Source: an uncultured Lachnospiraceae bacterium (GTDB taxonomy: Bacteria > Bacillota_A > Clostridia > Lachnospirales > Lachnospiraceae). Taken from it: DNA of 5,667 bases. Both the position numbers and the translations under genes were made by a program. Positions 1 through 5,654 of the stretch are shown here, piece by piece. The DNA lies in NCBI GenBank assembly GCA_946630765.1, contig CAMOZF010000135.1, positions 1 through 5,667 on the forward strand, read 5' to 3'. The notes beneath the pieces are model-generated. The model did not search any database. It was not told where the DNA came from and saw only the letters and a list, made by a program, of their open reading frames with translations. Position 1 is the stretch's first letter. Every line of letters begins with the position of its first letter.

Positions 1-812
1 AGCGCGGCGTCGACGCTGTTTGCTTCAAGGCCGGGAACTGCAAGGATGCGGCCGTTGTCCATGATGATGGAGTCGCATTCGGTGTGTCCGGAGCAGGCGG
101 CGGAGCCGACGATCTTCGCGTCGAATTTCTGGAAGGAGTTGTCGCGCGCAACGGAGCGGGAAACGACGTCCGCCGAAGACCCTTCGCCGTTCAGGTTGAT
201 GACATAGGTCGAGACTGCATTCTGCTCACCATGCGTCATCAGGCGTTCGCGAACCACAAGCTTCGCGCCGGCCGCAAGCTCGGCCGTCGTCGTACGGACC
301 GTGTCGTCCACGCCCTTGATCTGCACCATTTCCATCTCAACCGAGCTGCCCTCTTCCTGGTACACCTCAGTGCCGGGGTTGAGGATTCTTTTTCCGGTCC
401 CGTCGCCGGAGCCGTAATGTTTCTCGATGTAGCGGACCTTTGCGTTCTTCCCAACATAGAAACGGTGAATACCGTCGTGTTCGGAGTCCTTCGGGCCGCA
501 GTTATCGATGCCGCAGCCGGCAACGATCACGACCTCCGCGTCTTCCCCGATGTAGAAATCATTGTAAACCAGCTCCTTTAAGCCGGTCTGGGTCATGACG
601 ACCGGAATGTGCACGCTTTCTTTTTTCGTGCCCGGTTTGATATGAATCTCAAGGCCGCTGACGTCGGTCTTGGAAATAATTTCGATATTCTCCGTCGATC
701 TTCTTCCGGCGGACTCTCCGTTCGCGCGGATATTGTAGGCCCCCTCCGGAATGTCATGAAGGTCGGCGACTTCGCGTAATAATCTCAGCTGGATTTCGTC
801 CGGTTTTTTCAT
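1..812 (-). CDS. sufB: SufB/SufD-family Fe-S cluster scaffold protein, short form (3' end cut by window edge)
   Basis: The 270 visible residues read from ATG at 812 without a stop to the window edge, so the C-terminus is missing. The protein matches the compact SufBD family (about 300-320 residues, from memory) found beside SufC in anaerobic bacteria and archaea, where SufB with the SufC ATPase forms the cytoplasmic scaffold for Fe-S assembly. Visible marks are AGCGIDNCG (96-106, Cys100 and Cys105), HDGIHRFYVGKNAKVRYIEKHYG (112-134, beta-helix core) and TECDS (244-248). Cys246 aligns with the TQCDS cysteine of long SufB proteins, which is implicated in cluster assembly. The reading breaks off after NSVDAA, just where the family's conserved HEA motif should follow. 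The start is supported by GGGAGGAAGG five bases upstream (818-827) and by a 15-bp gap to the preceding ATPase gene. Family assignment is firm. Whether it should be called SufB, SufD or SmsB is nomenclature. Confidence 0.93.
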   Translation of the reverse strand, partial: MKKPDEIQLRLLREVADLHDIPEGAYNIRANGESAGRRSTENIEIISKTDVSGLEIHIKPGTKKESVHIPVVMTQTGLKELVYNDFYIGEDAEVVIVAGCGIDNCGPKDSEHDGIHRFYVGKNAKVRYIEKHYGSGDGTGKRILNPGTEVYQEEGSSVEMEMVQIKGVDDTVRTTTAELAAGAKLVVRERLMTHGEQNAVSTYVINLNGEGSSADVVSRSVARDNSFQKFDAKIVGSAACSGHTECDSIIMDNGRILAVPGLEANSVDAA

Positions 813-827
813 CTTCGCCTTCCTCCC

Positions 828-1559
828 TTACTGTGCCATCCGGCAGCTTTCCACAGCCGACGCCGTGCCGAGAAGTCCCGGAAGGATTTCCTCTCTCGGG
901 CCCTGCCGGTCAACAACGCCGTCCTTTAACACCACAATTTCATCCGCAATATTCAGGATCCGCTCCTGATGGGAAATGATCATGATCGAGCTGTCCTCGA
1001 TCTTTTCCCTGAGACGGCGGAAGACCTCGATCAGGTTCTGGAAGGACCAGAGATCGATGCCGGCCTCCGGCTCGTCGAAAACCGACAGCTTCGTCGCACG
1101 GGCAATGACCGTTGCGATCTCGATGCGCTTCAGCTCGCCGCCGGAAAGTGAGGCATTCACCTCGCGGTCAATGTAGTCCATGGCGCAGAGGCCCACGGCA
1201 GAAAGGTACTCGCAGGCGTTCGCGATCGACATCCGCGGATTGCCGGAGGCAAGGCGGATCAGGTCAATAACGCGGATGCCCTTGAAGCGCACCGGCTGCT
1301 GGAAGGCAAAACCGATGCCAAGCTTCGCGCGCTCCGTGACGGATTTTTCCGTAATGTCCTCTCCGTTCAGGAAGATCTTCCCGGAGGTCGGTTTCTCAAT
1401 GCCCGCGATCAGCCGCGCGAGCGTCGATTTGCCGCCGCCATTCGGGCCGGTGACGACAACCATTTCCCGATCCGGAATCGTCAGCGAAATGTCCCGGATA
1501 ATTTCCTTATCCGAGCCGTCCGAATCGACCATAAAAGAAATATTTTTCAGTTCAAGCAT
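828..1559 (-). CDS. sufC: SufC-like Fe-S assembly ABC ATPase
   Basis: A soluble ABC ATPase of 243 residues, the usual SufC length, with no membrane segments. Motifs in order: Walker A GPNGGGKST (38-46), Q-loop FAFQQP (84-89), ABC signature LSGGELKR (138-145), Walker B LSVFDEPEAGID (158-169) and H-loop IISHQ (194-198). Family knowledge: SufC dimerises on SufB/SufD and uses ATP to rearrange the scaffold during Fe-S cluster formation. The DEPEAGIDLWSF stretch and the short SufB-like partner immediately downstream point to the minimal two-gene version of the system (SMS, SmsC/SmsB) rather than the larger sufCDSUB operon. It is first in the visible operon, with its own promoter-like sequence at 1581-1608. 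The ATG at 1557-1559 is the first in frame. The ribosome-binding site is weak (AGAGAGTG at about -12 to -19). No cysteine desulfurase or SufU gene is visible, though the operon continues beyond the window. Confidence 0.95.
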   Translation of the reverse strand: MLELKNISFMVDSDGSDKEIIRDISLTIPDREMVVVTGPNGGGKSTLARLIAGIEKPTSGKIFLNGEDITEKSVTERAKLGIGFAFQQPVRFKGIRVIDLIRLASGNPRMSIANACEYLSAVGLCAMDYIDREVNASLSGGELKRIEIATVIARATKLSVFDEPEAGIDLWSFQNLIEVFRRLREKIEDSSIMIISHQERILNIADEIVVLKDGVVDRQGPREEILPGLLGTASAVESCRMAQ

Positions 1560-1580
1560 AAATCTTTATTCACTCTCTGT

Positions 1581-1608
1581 TTTATATTGATAACGTAGAA
1601 AAACTCAA
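1581..1608 (-). promoter_or_regulatory. Predicted sigma-A promoter for the suf pair
   Basis: Read on the minus strand, TTGAGT (1603-1608) and TATAAA (1581-1586) are separated by 16 bp. They match four and five of six consensus bases. Transcription would start around 1574, giving a leader of about 15 nt before the SufC start. The -35 box overlaps the base and U-tract of the terminator of the gene upstream. This is a sequence prediction only. Confidence 0.55.
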
Positions 1609-1633
1609 GGCGCCGGAACTGGCCCGGCGCCTT
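1599..1633 (-). terminator. Rho-independent terminator of the 725-residue protein gene
   Basis: The arms 1607-1616 (AAGGCGCCGG) and 1624-1633 (CCGGCGCCTT) are perfectly complementary over 10 bp, with a 7-nt loop. On the minus strand the stem is followed by GAGTTTTTCT, a short U-tract. It lies about 40 bp past the stop codon of the upstream minus-strand gene. The plus strand has no T-run after the stem, so termination should be one-directional. The U-tract starts three bases after the stem, which is slightly imperfect. Confidence 0.75.
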
Positions 1634-1672
1634 ACAGTATACCTTATATTTGTAAAAAAAGAAAGTCTTTTT

Positions 1673-3850
1673 TCAGTGTACGCCCGGCTCCGGCGCATTG
1701 TTTTCCTCCGGCTTCTTCGGTCCTGTCTGAGCATTCTTCTGGGCCGTCAGATCCTGGTACATGTTGTCCAGCATTTCCCCGAACGCGTGCTCGCGGTTTT
1801 CCATCATCACGACGGTCCGCTGAAGCTTCTTCTGCATTGCCGGCTCCATCAGGTCCTTGCCCATCTGTTGGATGACCGGATCCTTCTTCAGTTCTTCACG
1901 GCGCTTCCGGAAGGCGGTGACGTCCACATGCGCGTTGACGCCGCCGTTTTTCACTTCAAATTCATGCAGCGCCACAAGGTAACCGGCAAGATTCGTGGCT
2001 ATCTTAACATTCATCGTTTTTTCCTGACGGAACAGCGCATCCGTCTTCGGGCTAACGGATTTGTAGTAGTCTGCTATAACCATTTTGTCCAGCCCTTCTT
2101 TCGTCTTCACTTTTTTCCTGTAATCTTTCAACAAGGACGCAGACATGTAGACCGCAGGATACAATTTTACGTTGTCTTCACTGTAATTGGTCTTGTTGGC
2201 ATTCTGTACGCCGTCCCGATATAGCTTCTGGAGGTCCTTTGCCATTTCTTTGACAATAGGATCCTTTTTCAGCTGTGCGGTACGCTTCTTCACCTGCTGA
2301 ATATTCAGCATCTTGTCGGGGTATTTCGGATCCAACTTCGTACTTTTCTCGCCTTCCCCAATGGCGATCAGCGTCGCTGTCAGATCGATGAGATCCTTCT
2401 CCTTCAGCTTGGTATCGTTCAGGATTTCGTCCATCAGGTCTTCCACCATGTGATCCGTCGGCTTCGGCTCCTTCTTTTCATTCAGAAGCTCGAAGACGTC
2501 CACCAGATCCCCCTTCGGTTTCTCCTCTTTCTTTTTCGCGCTGATGCTCCTGTCCAGCTTCGTAATGGTCGGAAGAAGCTCTCTGAGCATTTCAGTTACA
2601 GACTTGTGCTCCTTCAGGAATTTCTGTTCTTCCTGCTCTTTACGGATGCGCTCCTGATCCTTTCTCCTTGCTTCCTCCGCCTCCCGGACCTTCTGCATGC
2701 GGGCATCTGCGATCTTCTTTTCCTCCGCTTCCCAGGCTCTCTGTTTTTCATTCAACTGGTTGCGCAGGTTCTCTCTTCTGTCGGCCTCCTCCTGGTCTCT
2801 CGCCGCGTTGACCCGCTCCTGCTGCTCCGGTCTTAAGGGAGCAGTATAGCCCTGGAGCGTATCGAGATTTCCGCCGAAGCCCATCTCGCAGAGCTCGTCG
2901 GCCGTGCGGTTCGCAATCGCGTTTGTAAAGCGGGGATCCCGCATCACCTTCTCGATTTCCTCCTGCAGCGACTCATGCTCCACGATCAGATTACCGCCGC
3001 CGCGGTTCCGGTTCTTCGCTTCCATCGTCTTCAGCGCGGTCATCATCGCAAGATCGCGCGGGGCGGGCTTCCGGTTTTCCTGCGCCGCAAGGCTGATGCG
3101 TTCCCGCGCAGCATTGTAGACTTCCCGGATCGTCCCGATTTCCTCGGGGATAATGGCGCGGGGATTCGTCTTGTCATATTCCACCACCCCGTTTGCGGCG
3201 ATATTGCCCGTAACACGCCGCAGTCCGTTCAGATTACTGCAGTAGGCGCGGAAATCCTGCTCGGACATGGTTTTCTTCAGAAAAGCGAGAGAACAGGCCA
3301 TGCGCGTCTTTCCGACCGTGGATTTCGCCTTGTTCAGATTCTTCTGAACATACTTTTTCAGGCTCTCGGCCGCAAGATAATTGTCCGTCTGCGAAGGCCC
3401 GCCGCCGTTTGAAATGTCCCGCATGGCCTGCAAAGCTTCGCGGTACTCCGCACTGTTGCTGCTGACACGCCAGGTACGGTCCATCTGCGCGAAAATATTC
3501 CCGGCCGCGGCCGCGTCTTCCGCATTTCCGGCAGGATAACGGCCGATTTCGGCTTCGAGCGCGCGAACACGCTGGTTCATCGCCTGCGGCGTCATGGCGG
3601 CGAGTTCGCCAAGCAGCCCGCGTCTCGATAGGGCTTTCAGCGCCGATCCGTCGAGAACGACCCGCAGGTTACGGTTTACCTCGTCGATATCGACGGCTCC
3701 GCCATTTTCTTCCACCCGGCTCAGTTCCCGGAAATAAGCCAGCACTTCGGCGATGCGAAGCATCTTCTGCTCTTCGGAAACCTCCGCAATCCTCGCGGAC
3801 TGAAGGCTCTGGTTGAGGTTTTCTCTTAACTGTTGAACGGTAATGGCCAT
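1673..3850 (-). CDS. Uncharacterised 725-residue charged alpha-helical repeat protein
   Basis: I do not recognise a named family, and no function is assigned. There is no signal peptide or membrane segment, so it is probably cytoplasmic unless exported by an unusual route. Residues 1-345 are mostly helical. Residues 345-415 are very rich in Glu, Lys, Arg and Gln, as in a long coiled coil, and 436-466 is a Lys/Glu/Pro linker. Two related segments follow: one near 488-545 containing LKKDPIVKEMAKDL (527-540), the other near 615-680 containing LKKDPVIQQMGKDL (654-667). A weaker third copy may sit at 33-87. The C-terminal tail (703-725) is Pro/Asn/Glu-rich and looks disordered. It has only three cysteines (186, 204, 321) and no nucleotide-binding or catalytic motif that I can see. 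ATG at 3848-3850 is supported by AGGAGA (3857-3862). It is apparently monocistronic, with a terminator at 1607-1633 and a structured upstream region. Large helical proteins of this style occur in gut Clostridia; structural or scaffold-like use is only a guess. Confidence 0.9.
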   Translation of the reverse strand: MAITVQQLRENLNQSLQSARIAEVSEEQKMLRIAEVLAYFRELSRVEENGGAVDIDEVNRNLRVVLDGSALKALSRRGLLGELAAMTPQAMNQRVRALEAEIGRYPAGNAEDAAAAGNIFAQMDRTWRVSSNSAEYREALQAMRDISNGGGPSQTDNYLAAESLKKYVQKNLNKAKSTVGKTRMACSLAFLKKTMSEQDFRAYCSNLNGLRRVTGNIAANGVVEYDKTNPRAIIPEEIGTIREVYNAARERISLAAQENRKPAPRDLAMMTALKTMEAKNRNRGGGNLIVEHESLQEEIEKVMRDPRFTNAIANRTADELCEMGFGGNLDTLQGYTAPLRPEQQERVNAARDQEEADRRENLRNQLNEKQRAWEAEEKKIADARMQKVREAEEARRKDQERIRKEQEEQKFLKEHKSVTEMLRELLPTITKLDRSISAKKKEEKPKGDLVDVFELLNEKKEPKPTDHMVEDLMDEILNDTKLKEKDLIDLTATLIAIGEGEKSTKLDPKYPDKMLNIQQVKKRTAQLKKDPIVKEMAKDLQKLYRDGVQNANKTNYSEDNVKLYPAVYMSASLLKDYRKKVKTKEGLDKMVIADYYKSVSPKTDALFRQEKTMNVKIATNLAGYLVALHEFEVKNGGVNAHVDVTAFRKRREELKKDPVIQQMGKDLMEPAMQKKLQRTVVMMENREHAFGEMLDNMYQDLTAQKNAQTGPKKPEENNAPEPGVH

Positions 3851-3879
3851 GGTTTTTCTCCTGTATTTATAGTAAGCGA

Positions 3880-3926
3880 GGAAAATAATTGCGTATTGCG
3901 CTTGCGAAGAGACGCAATTATTTTCC
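3880..3926. repeat. Perfect 15-bp inverted repeat, 17-nt spacer
   Basis: The arms GGAAAATAATTGCGT (3880-3894) and ACGCAATTATTTTCC (3912-3926) are exact reverse complements. No T-run follows on either strand, so this is not a normal terminator. It lies 30 bp upstream of the start codon of the minus-strand gene. If transcription starts near 4011 it would fold in the mRNA leader. It could equally be part of a dispersed palindromic repeat. Confidence 0.85.
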
Positions 3927-3935
3927 GAGCGAGTT

Positions 3936-3970
3936 TATCGTAAACGAATTCCGTTAATTCGTTTACGATA
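3936..3970. repeat. Perfect 15-bp inverted repeat, 5-nt loop
   Basis: The arms TATCGTAAACGAATT (3936-3950) and AATTCGTTTACGATA (3956-3970) are exact reverse complements around the loop CCGTT. Only 9 bp separate it from the 3880-3926 repeat. Neither strand shows a T-run after the stem. It could be a protein-binding palindrome, an mRNA leader hairpin, or one half of a two-hairpin REP-like element. Confidence 0.87.
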
Positions 3971-4017
3971 TTGATGCAATGGTTGACAATCGTGCTGATT
4001 TTTATATTTCTTCGGCA

Positions 4018-4053
4018 ATTATACCCCGGTAAGTCCAACAAATGTCCAACAAA
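4018..4053 (-). promoter_or_regulatory. Candidate leftward promoter with tandem 10-bp direct repeat
   Basis: The minus strand carries a perfect -10 hexamer TATAAT (4018-4023) but no good -35 at 16-18 bp; the nearest, TTGGAC, sits 20 bp away. Covering the -35 zone is a tandem direct repeat, GTCCAACAAA on the plus strand at 4033-4042 and again at 4044-4053. The 11-bp period is about one helical turn. A missing -35 with phased repeats is what an activator-dependent promoter would look like, but this is inference. It would give the 725-residue protein gene a leader of roughly 160 nt containing both inverted repeats. Confidence 0.4.
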
Positions 4054-4116
4054 AAGGCCTTTAATTTGAACATTTCAGCAAAAAAAAATCGGCCGCCGGT
4101 CCAAAATGATTTCGGC

Positions 4117-4146
4117 TTGCAAAAGGCACCCGGTTTCTGCTATACT
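4117..4146 (+). promoter_or_regulatory. Predicted sigma-A promoter of the hypB pair
   Basis: TTGCAA (4117-4122) and TATACT (4141-4146) are spaced 18 bp apart, with a TGC extended -10 immediately before TATACT. Transcription would begin near 4153, leaving a leader of about 13 nt that holds the GGAG ribosome-binding site (4155-4158), seven bases before the ATG at 4166. This promoter also excludes the earlier in-frame ATG at 4106, which lies upstream of the -35 box. Confidence 0.75.
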
Positions 4147-4165
4147 TAGGGGACGGAGTAGAACT

Positions 4166-4885
4166 ATGGAAAATCATTTTGAAATATTTGAAATCAAGGA
4201 ACAGGTCCTCGCGGACAACGAAAAGGCTGCCGGTGAAAACCGGCGCATGCTGTCGGAAAGCGGAGCCTTCCTCCTAAACCTCATGGGCAGCCCCGGCGCA
4301 GGAAAGACGAGCACGGTGCTCGAAATCATCCGGAGGCTCGGCGGAAAATATCGGATCGGCATCATGGAGGCCGACGCGGACGGCGACACCGACGCGAAGA
4401 CCGTCGCGGCGACCGGCACGAAGGTCATCCAGATTCACACCGGCGGGCTCTGCCACATGGACGCGGACATGACGCGCCGCGGGCTTCAGGCGCTCGGAAT
4501 CGGGGACCTCGATCTTGTCATTCTCGAAAACGTCGGAAACCTCGTGTGTCCGGCGGAATTTGAGGTCGGCGCGGACCTTCGCGTCATGATCCTGTCGGTC
4601 CCGGAGGGCGACGACAAGCCCTTAAAATACCCGCTGATGTTTCAGATCAGCGACTGCATGCTGATCTCGAAAACCGATACGGCGGCGGTCTTCGATTTTG
4701 ACGAAGAAGCGGCCACAAAGCGCGCAAAGGCACTGAATCCAACGCTTTCGGTGTTCCCGGTTTCCAGCAGAAACGGTTCGGGTTATGCGGAATTCTGCAG
4801 CTGGCTCGACCGGCAGATTTCCGAAGGGCTTTCGGGAAAGGACGGCAGCGCACCGGCCGGAAAGAAGGGAGGCGCTTCTTCATGA
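4166..4885 (+). CDS. hypB: HypB-family nickel-insertion GTPase, copy 1
   Basis: A SIMIBI-class GTPase of 239 residues. HypB uses GTP hydrolysis and a dimer-interface metal site to pass nickel, with HypA, to the [NiFe]-hydrogenase large subunit in the cytoplasm. Motifs: N-terminal helix with NEKAAGENRRML (18-29), Walker A GSPGAGKT (41-48), EADADGDTDA (68-77), metal-site CHMDA (96-100), ENVGNLVCPAE (121-131, Cys128) and EGDDKPLKYP (147-156). The base-recognition motif is SKTD (168-171) instead of NKxD. The interface metal ligands (Cys96, His97, Cys128) are all present. There is no N-terminal CxxCGC or His-rich nickel-storage segment. Compared with copy 2 it has a low-complexity Gly/Ser/Lys tail of about 20 residues, partly encoding the next gene's ribosome-binding site. 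The start at 4166 is chosen because promoter and Shine-Dalgarno fit; the ATG at 4106 precedes the promoter. Its stop overlaps the next start (ATGA). The family call is secure; the exact target enzyme is unknown. Confidence 0.93.
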   Translation: MENHFEIFEIKEQVLADNEKAAGENRRMLSESGAFLLNLMGSPGAGKTSTVLEIIRRLGGKYRIGIMEADADGDTDAKTVAATGTKVIQIHTGGLCHMDADMTRRGLQALGIGDLDLVILENVGNLVCPAEFEVGADLRVMILSVPEGDDKPLKYPLMFQISDCMLISKTDTAAVFDFDEEAATKRAKALNPTLSVFPVSSRNGSGYAEFCSWLDRQISEGLSGKDGSAPAGKKGGASS

Positions 4886-5529
4886 AAGTGATCGAGCTGC
4901 ATGCTTCCGTGACCGGCGAAAATGACCGGGAGGCGGAAAAACTTCGGGAAGAAATGCGGAAAAAAGGCATCCTTCTGATCAACCTGATGTCGAGTCCCGG
5001 CGCCGGAAAGACGACGCTTCTGTCCCGCATCATCCGGGAGCTTCCGGACATGCGGATTGCCGTTCTCGAGGCAGACATCGCTTCCGACGTTGACGCAAAA
5101 CGCATTGAGGCGCTCGGCGCCGAAGCCGTGCAGGTGCATACCGACGGCATGTGCCACATGGACGCCGGTATGACCCGGGAGGCCGTAGAAGCGCTGGAAT
5201 CCGGCGCCTACGATCTCGCTTTTCTGGAGAACGTCGGCAACCTGATCTGTCCTGCGGAGTACGACACCGGCGCAGGCCTGAACATTATGATTCTCTCGGT
5301 GCCAGAAGGCGACGACAAGCCCCTGAAATATCCGCTGATATTTACAAAATCCGACGCACTGATCATCACGAAGCTCGACGCGATGCCTTATTTTGACTTC
5401 GACATCGAAAAATGCACCGCGCGCGCCCAAAAGCTGAATCCCGGGATCCGGGTTTTCCCTGTCAGCGCGAAAACCGGGGAAGGGATGGACGCGCTTCTTT
5501 CGTGGCTTCTTCAGTGCCGCAGACATTGA
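4882..5529 (+). CDS. hypB: HypB-family nickel-insertion GTPase, copy 2
   Basis: A second HypB-type GTPase of 215 residues, close to the family's core length. It is about half identical to copy 1 by eye. Motifs: Walker A SSPGAGKT (37-44, the usual HypB form), EADIASDVDA (63-72, matching the family's GDIATxxDA), metal-site CHMDA (91-95), ENVGNLICPAE (116-126, Cys123), EGDDKPLKYP and base-recognition TKLD in place of NKxD. It keeps the interface metal ligands Cys91, His92 and Cys123. The N-terminus is shorter and lacks the NR-containing helix motif seen in copy 1. Its ATG (4882-4884) overlaps the stop of copy 1 as ATGA. GGGAGG lies about nine bases upstream, so the two are almost certainly translationally coupled and made together. 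Of the two, this copy looks closer to ordinary HypB. UreG, a related nickel GTPase, is less likely because the CH-MDA and VGNLxCPAE motifs are HypB features. Confidence 0.93.
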   Translation: MKVIELHASVTGENDREAEKLREEMRKKGILLINLMSSPGAGKTTLLSRIIRELPDMRIAVLEADIASDVDAKRIEALGAEAVQVHTDGMCHMDAGMTREAVEALESGAYDLAFLENVGNLICPAEYDTGAGLNIMILSVPEGDDKPLKYPLIFTKSDALIITKLDAMPYFDFDIEKCTARAQKLNPGIRVFPVSAKTGEGMDALLSWLLQCRRH

Positions 5530-5540
5530 TTAAAAAACGC

Positions 5541-5618
5541 TGTCATCCCGAGCGAGGGATCCCATGACTTTGTCGTCGATTTGATGGGATGTCCGCACCC
5601 GCTGCGCTCGGTATGACA
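5541..5618. repeat. MITE-like palindromic intergenic repeat
   Basis: Imperfect terminal inverted repeats TGTCATCCCGAGCG (5541-5554) and CGCTCGGTATGACA (5605-5618) match at 13 of 14 positions. Inside them ATCCCAT (5559-5565) pairs with ATGGGAT (5584-5590). From memory, elements starting TGTCATyCCGAGCG and ending in its complement are dispersed between genes in many bacterial genomes, so this is probably one copy of such a family. It begins 11 bp after the second hypB stop. There is no T-run after the stem, so it is not an ordinary terminator, but it could form a stabilising 3' hairpin on the hypB transcript. Confidence 0.75.
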
Positions 5619-5654
5619 CAGATAACTACCAGATCCAACATCACGCAATATACA

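Larger units (their letters stand above)
3851..4165. other. Divergent intergenic region, 315 bp
   Basis: This stretch separates the leftward 725-residue protein gene from the rightward hypB pair. It is clearly more AT-rich than the flanking genes. From left to right it holds the leftward ribosome-binding site (3857-3862), two perfect 15-bp inverted repeats (3880-3926 and 3936-3970), a leftward -10 candidate (4018-4023), a 10-bp tandem direct repeat (4033-4053), an A9 tract (about 4080-4088) and the rightward hypB promoter (4117-4146). I see no convincing gene, tRNA or known riboswitch in it. Confidence 0.8.

Noticed and set aside
84..581. Plus-strand open frame of 165 codons
   Set aside because: It lies entirely antisense to the SufB-like gene, whose protein matches a known family. 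It shows no recognisable domain or ribosome-binding site.
3880..3970. CRISPR or attenuator interpretation of the repeated palindromes
   Set aside because: The two palindromes differ in sequence, so there is no repeat-spacer pattern. Neither is followed by a T-run, so a terminator-type attenuator is not supported.
3983..4008. Perfect plus-strand TTGACA followed by TATATT
   Set aside because: The spacing is only 14 bp and no gene starts nearby. The hypB genes have a better promoter downstream.
3826..4041. Minus-strand 71-codon frame beginning at a TTG
   Set aside because: It reads through both palindromes and overlaps the start of the 725-residue gene out of frame. It lacks a good Shine-Dalgarno site, and its sequence is largely a by-product of the inverted repeats.
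4106..4165. Upstream in-frame ATG extending HypB copy 1 by 20 residues
   Set aside because: It lies upstream of the -35 of the strong extended -10 promoter, so it would not be on the transcript. The added peptide has no HypB similarity.
4783..5526. Minus-strand open frame of 247 codons opposite hypB copy 2
   Set aside because: It is antisense to a clearly real HypB gene. Long antisense frames are expected in GC-rich coding DNA, and the peptide has no family features.
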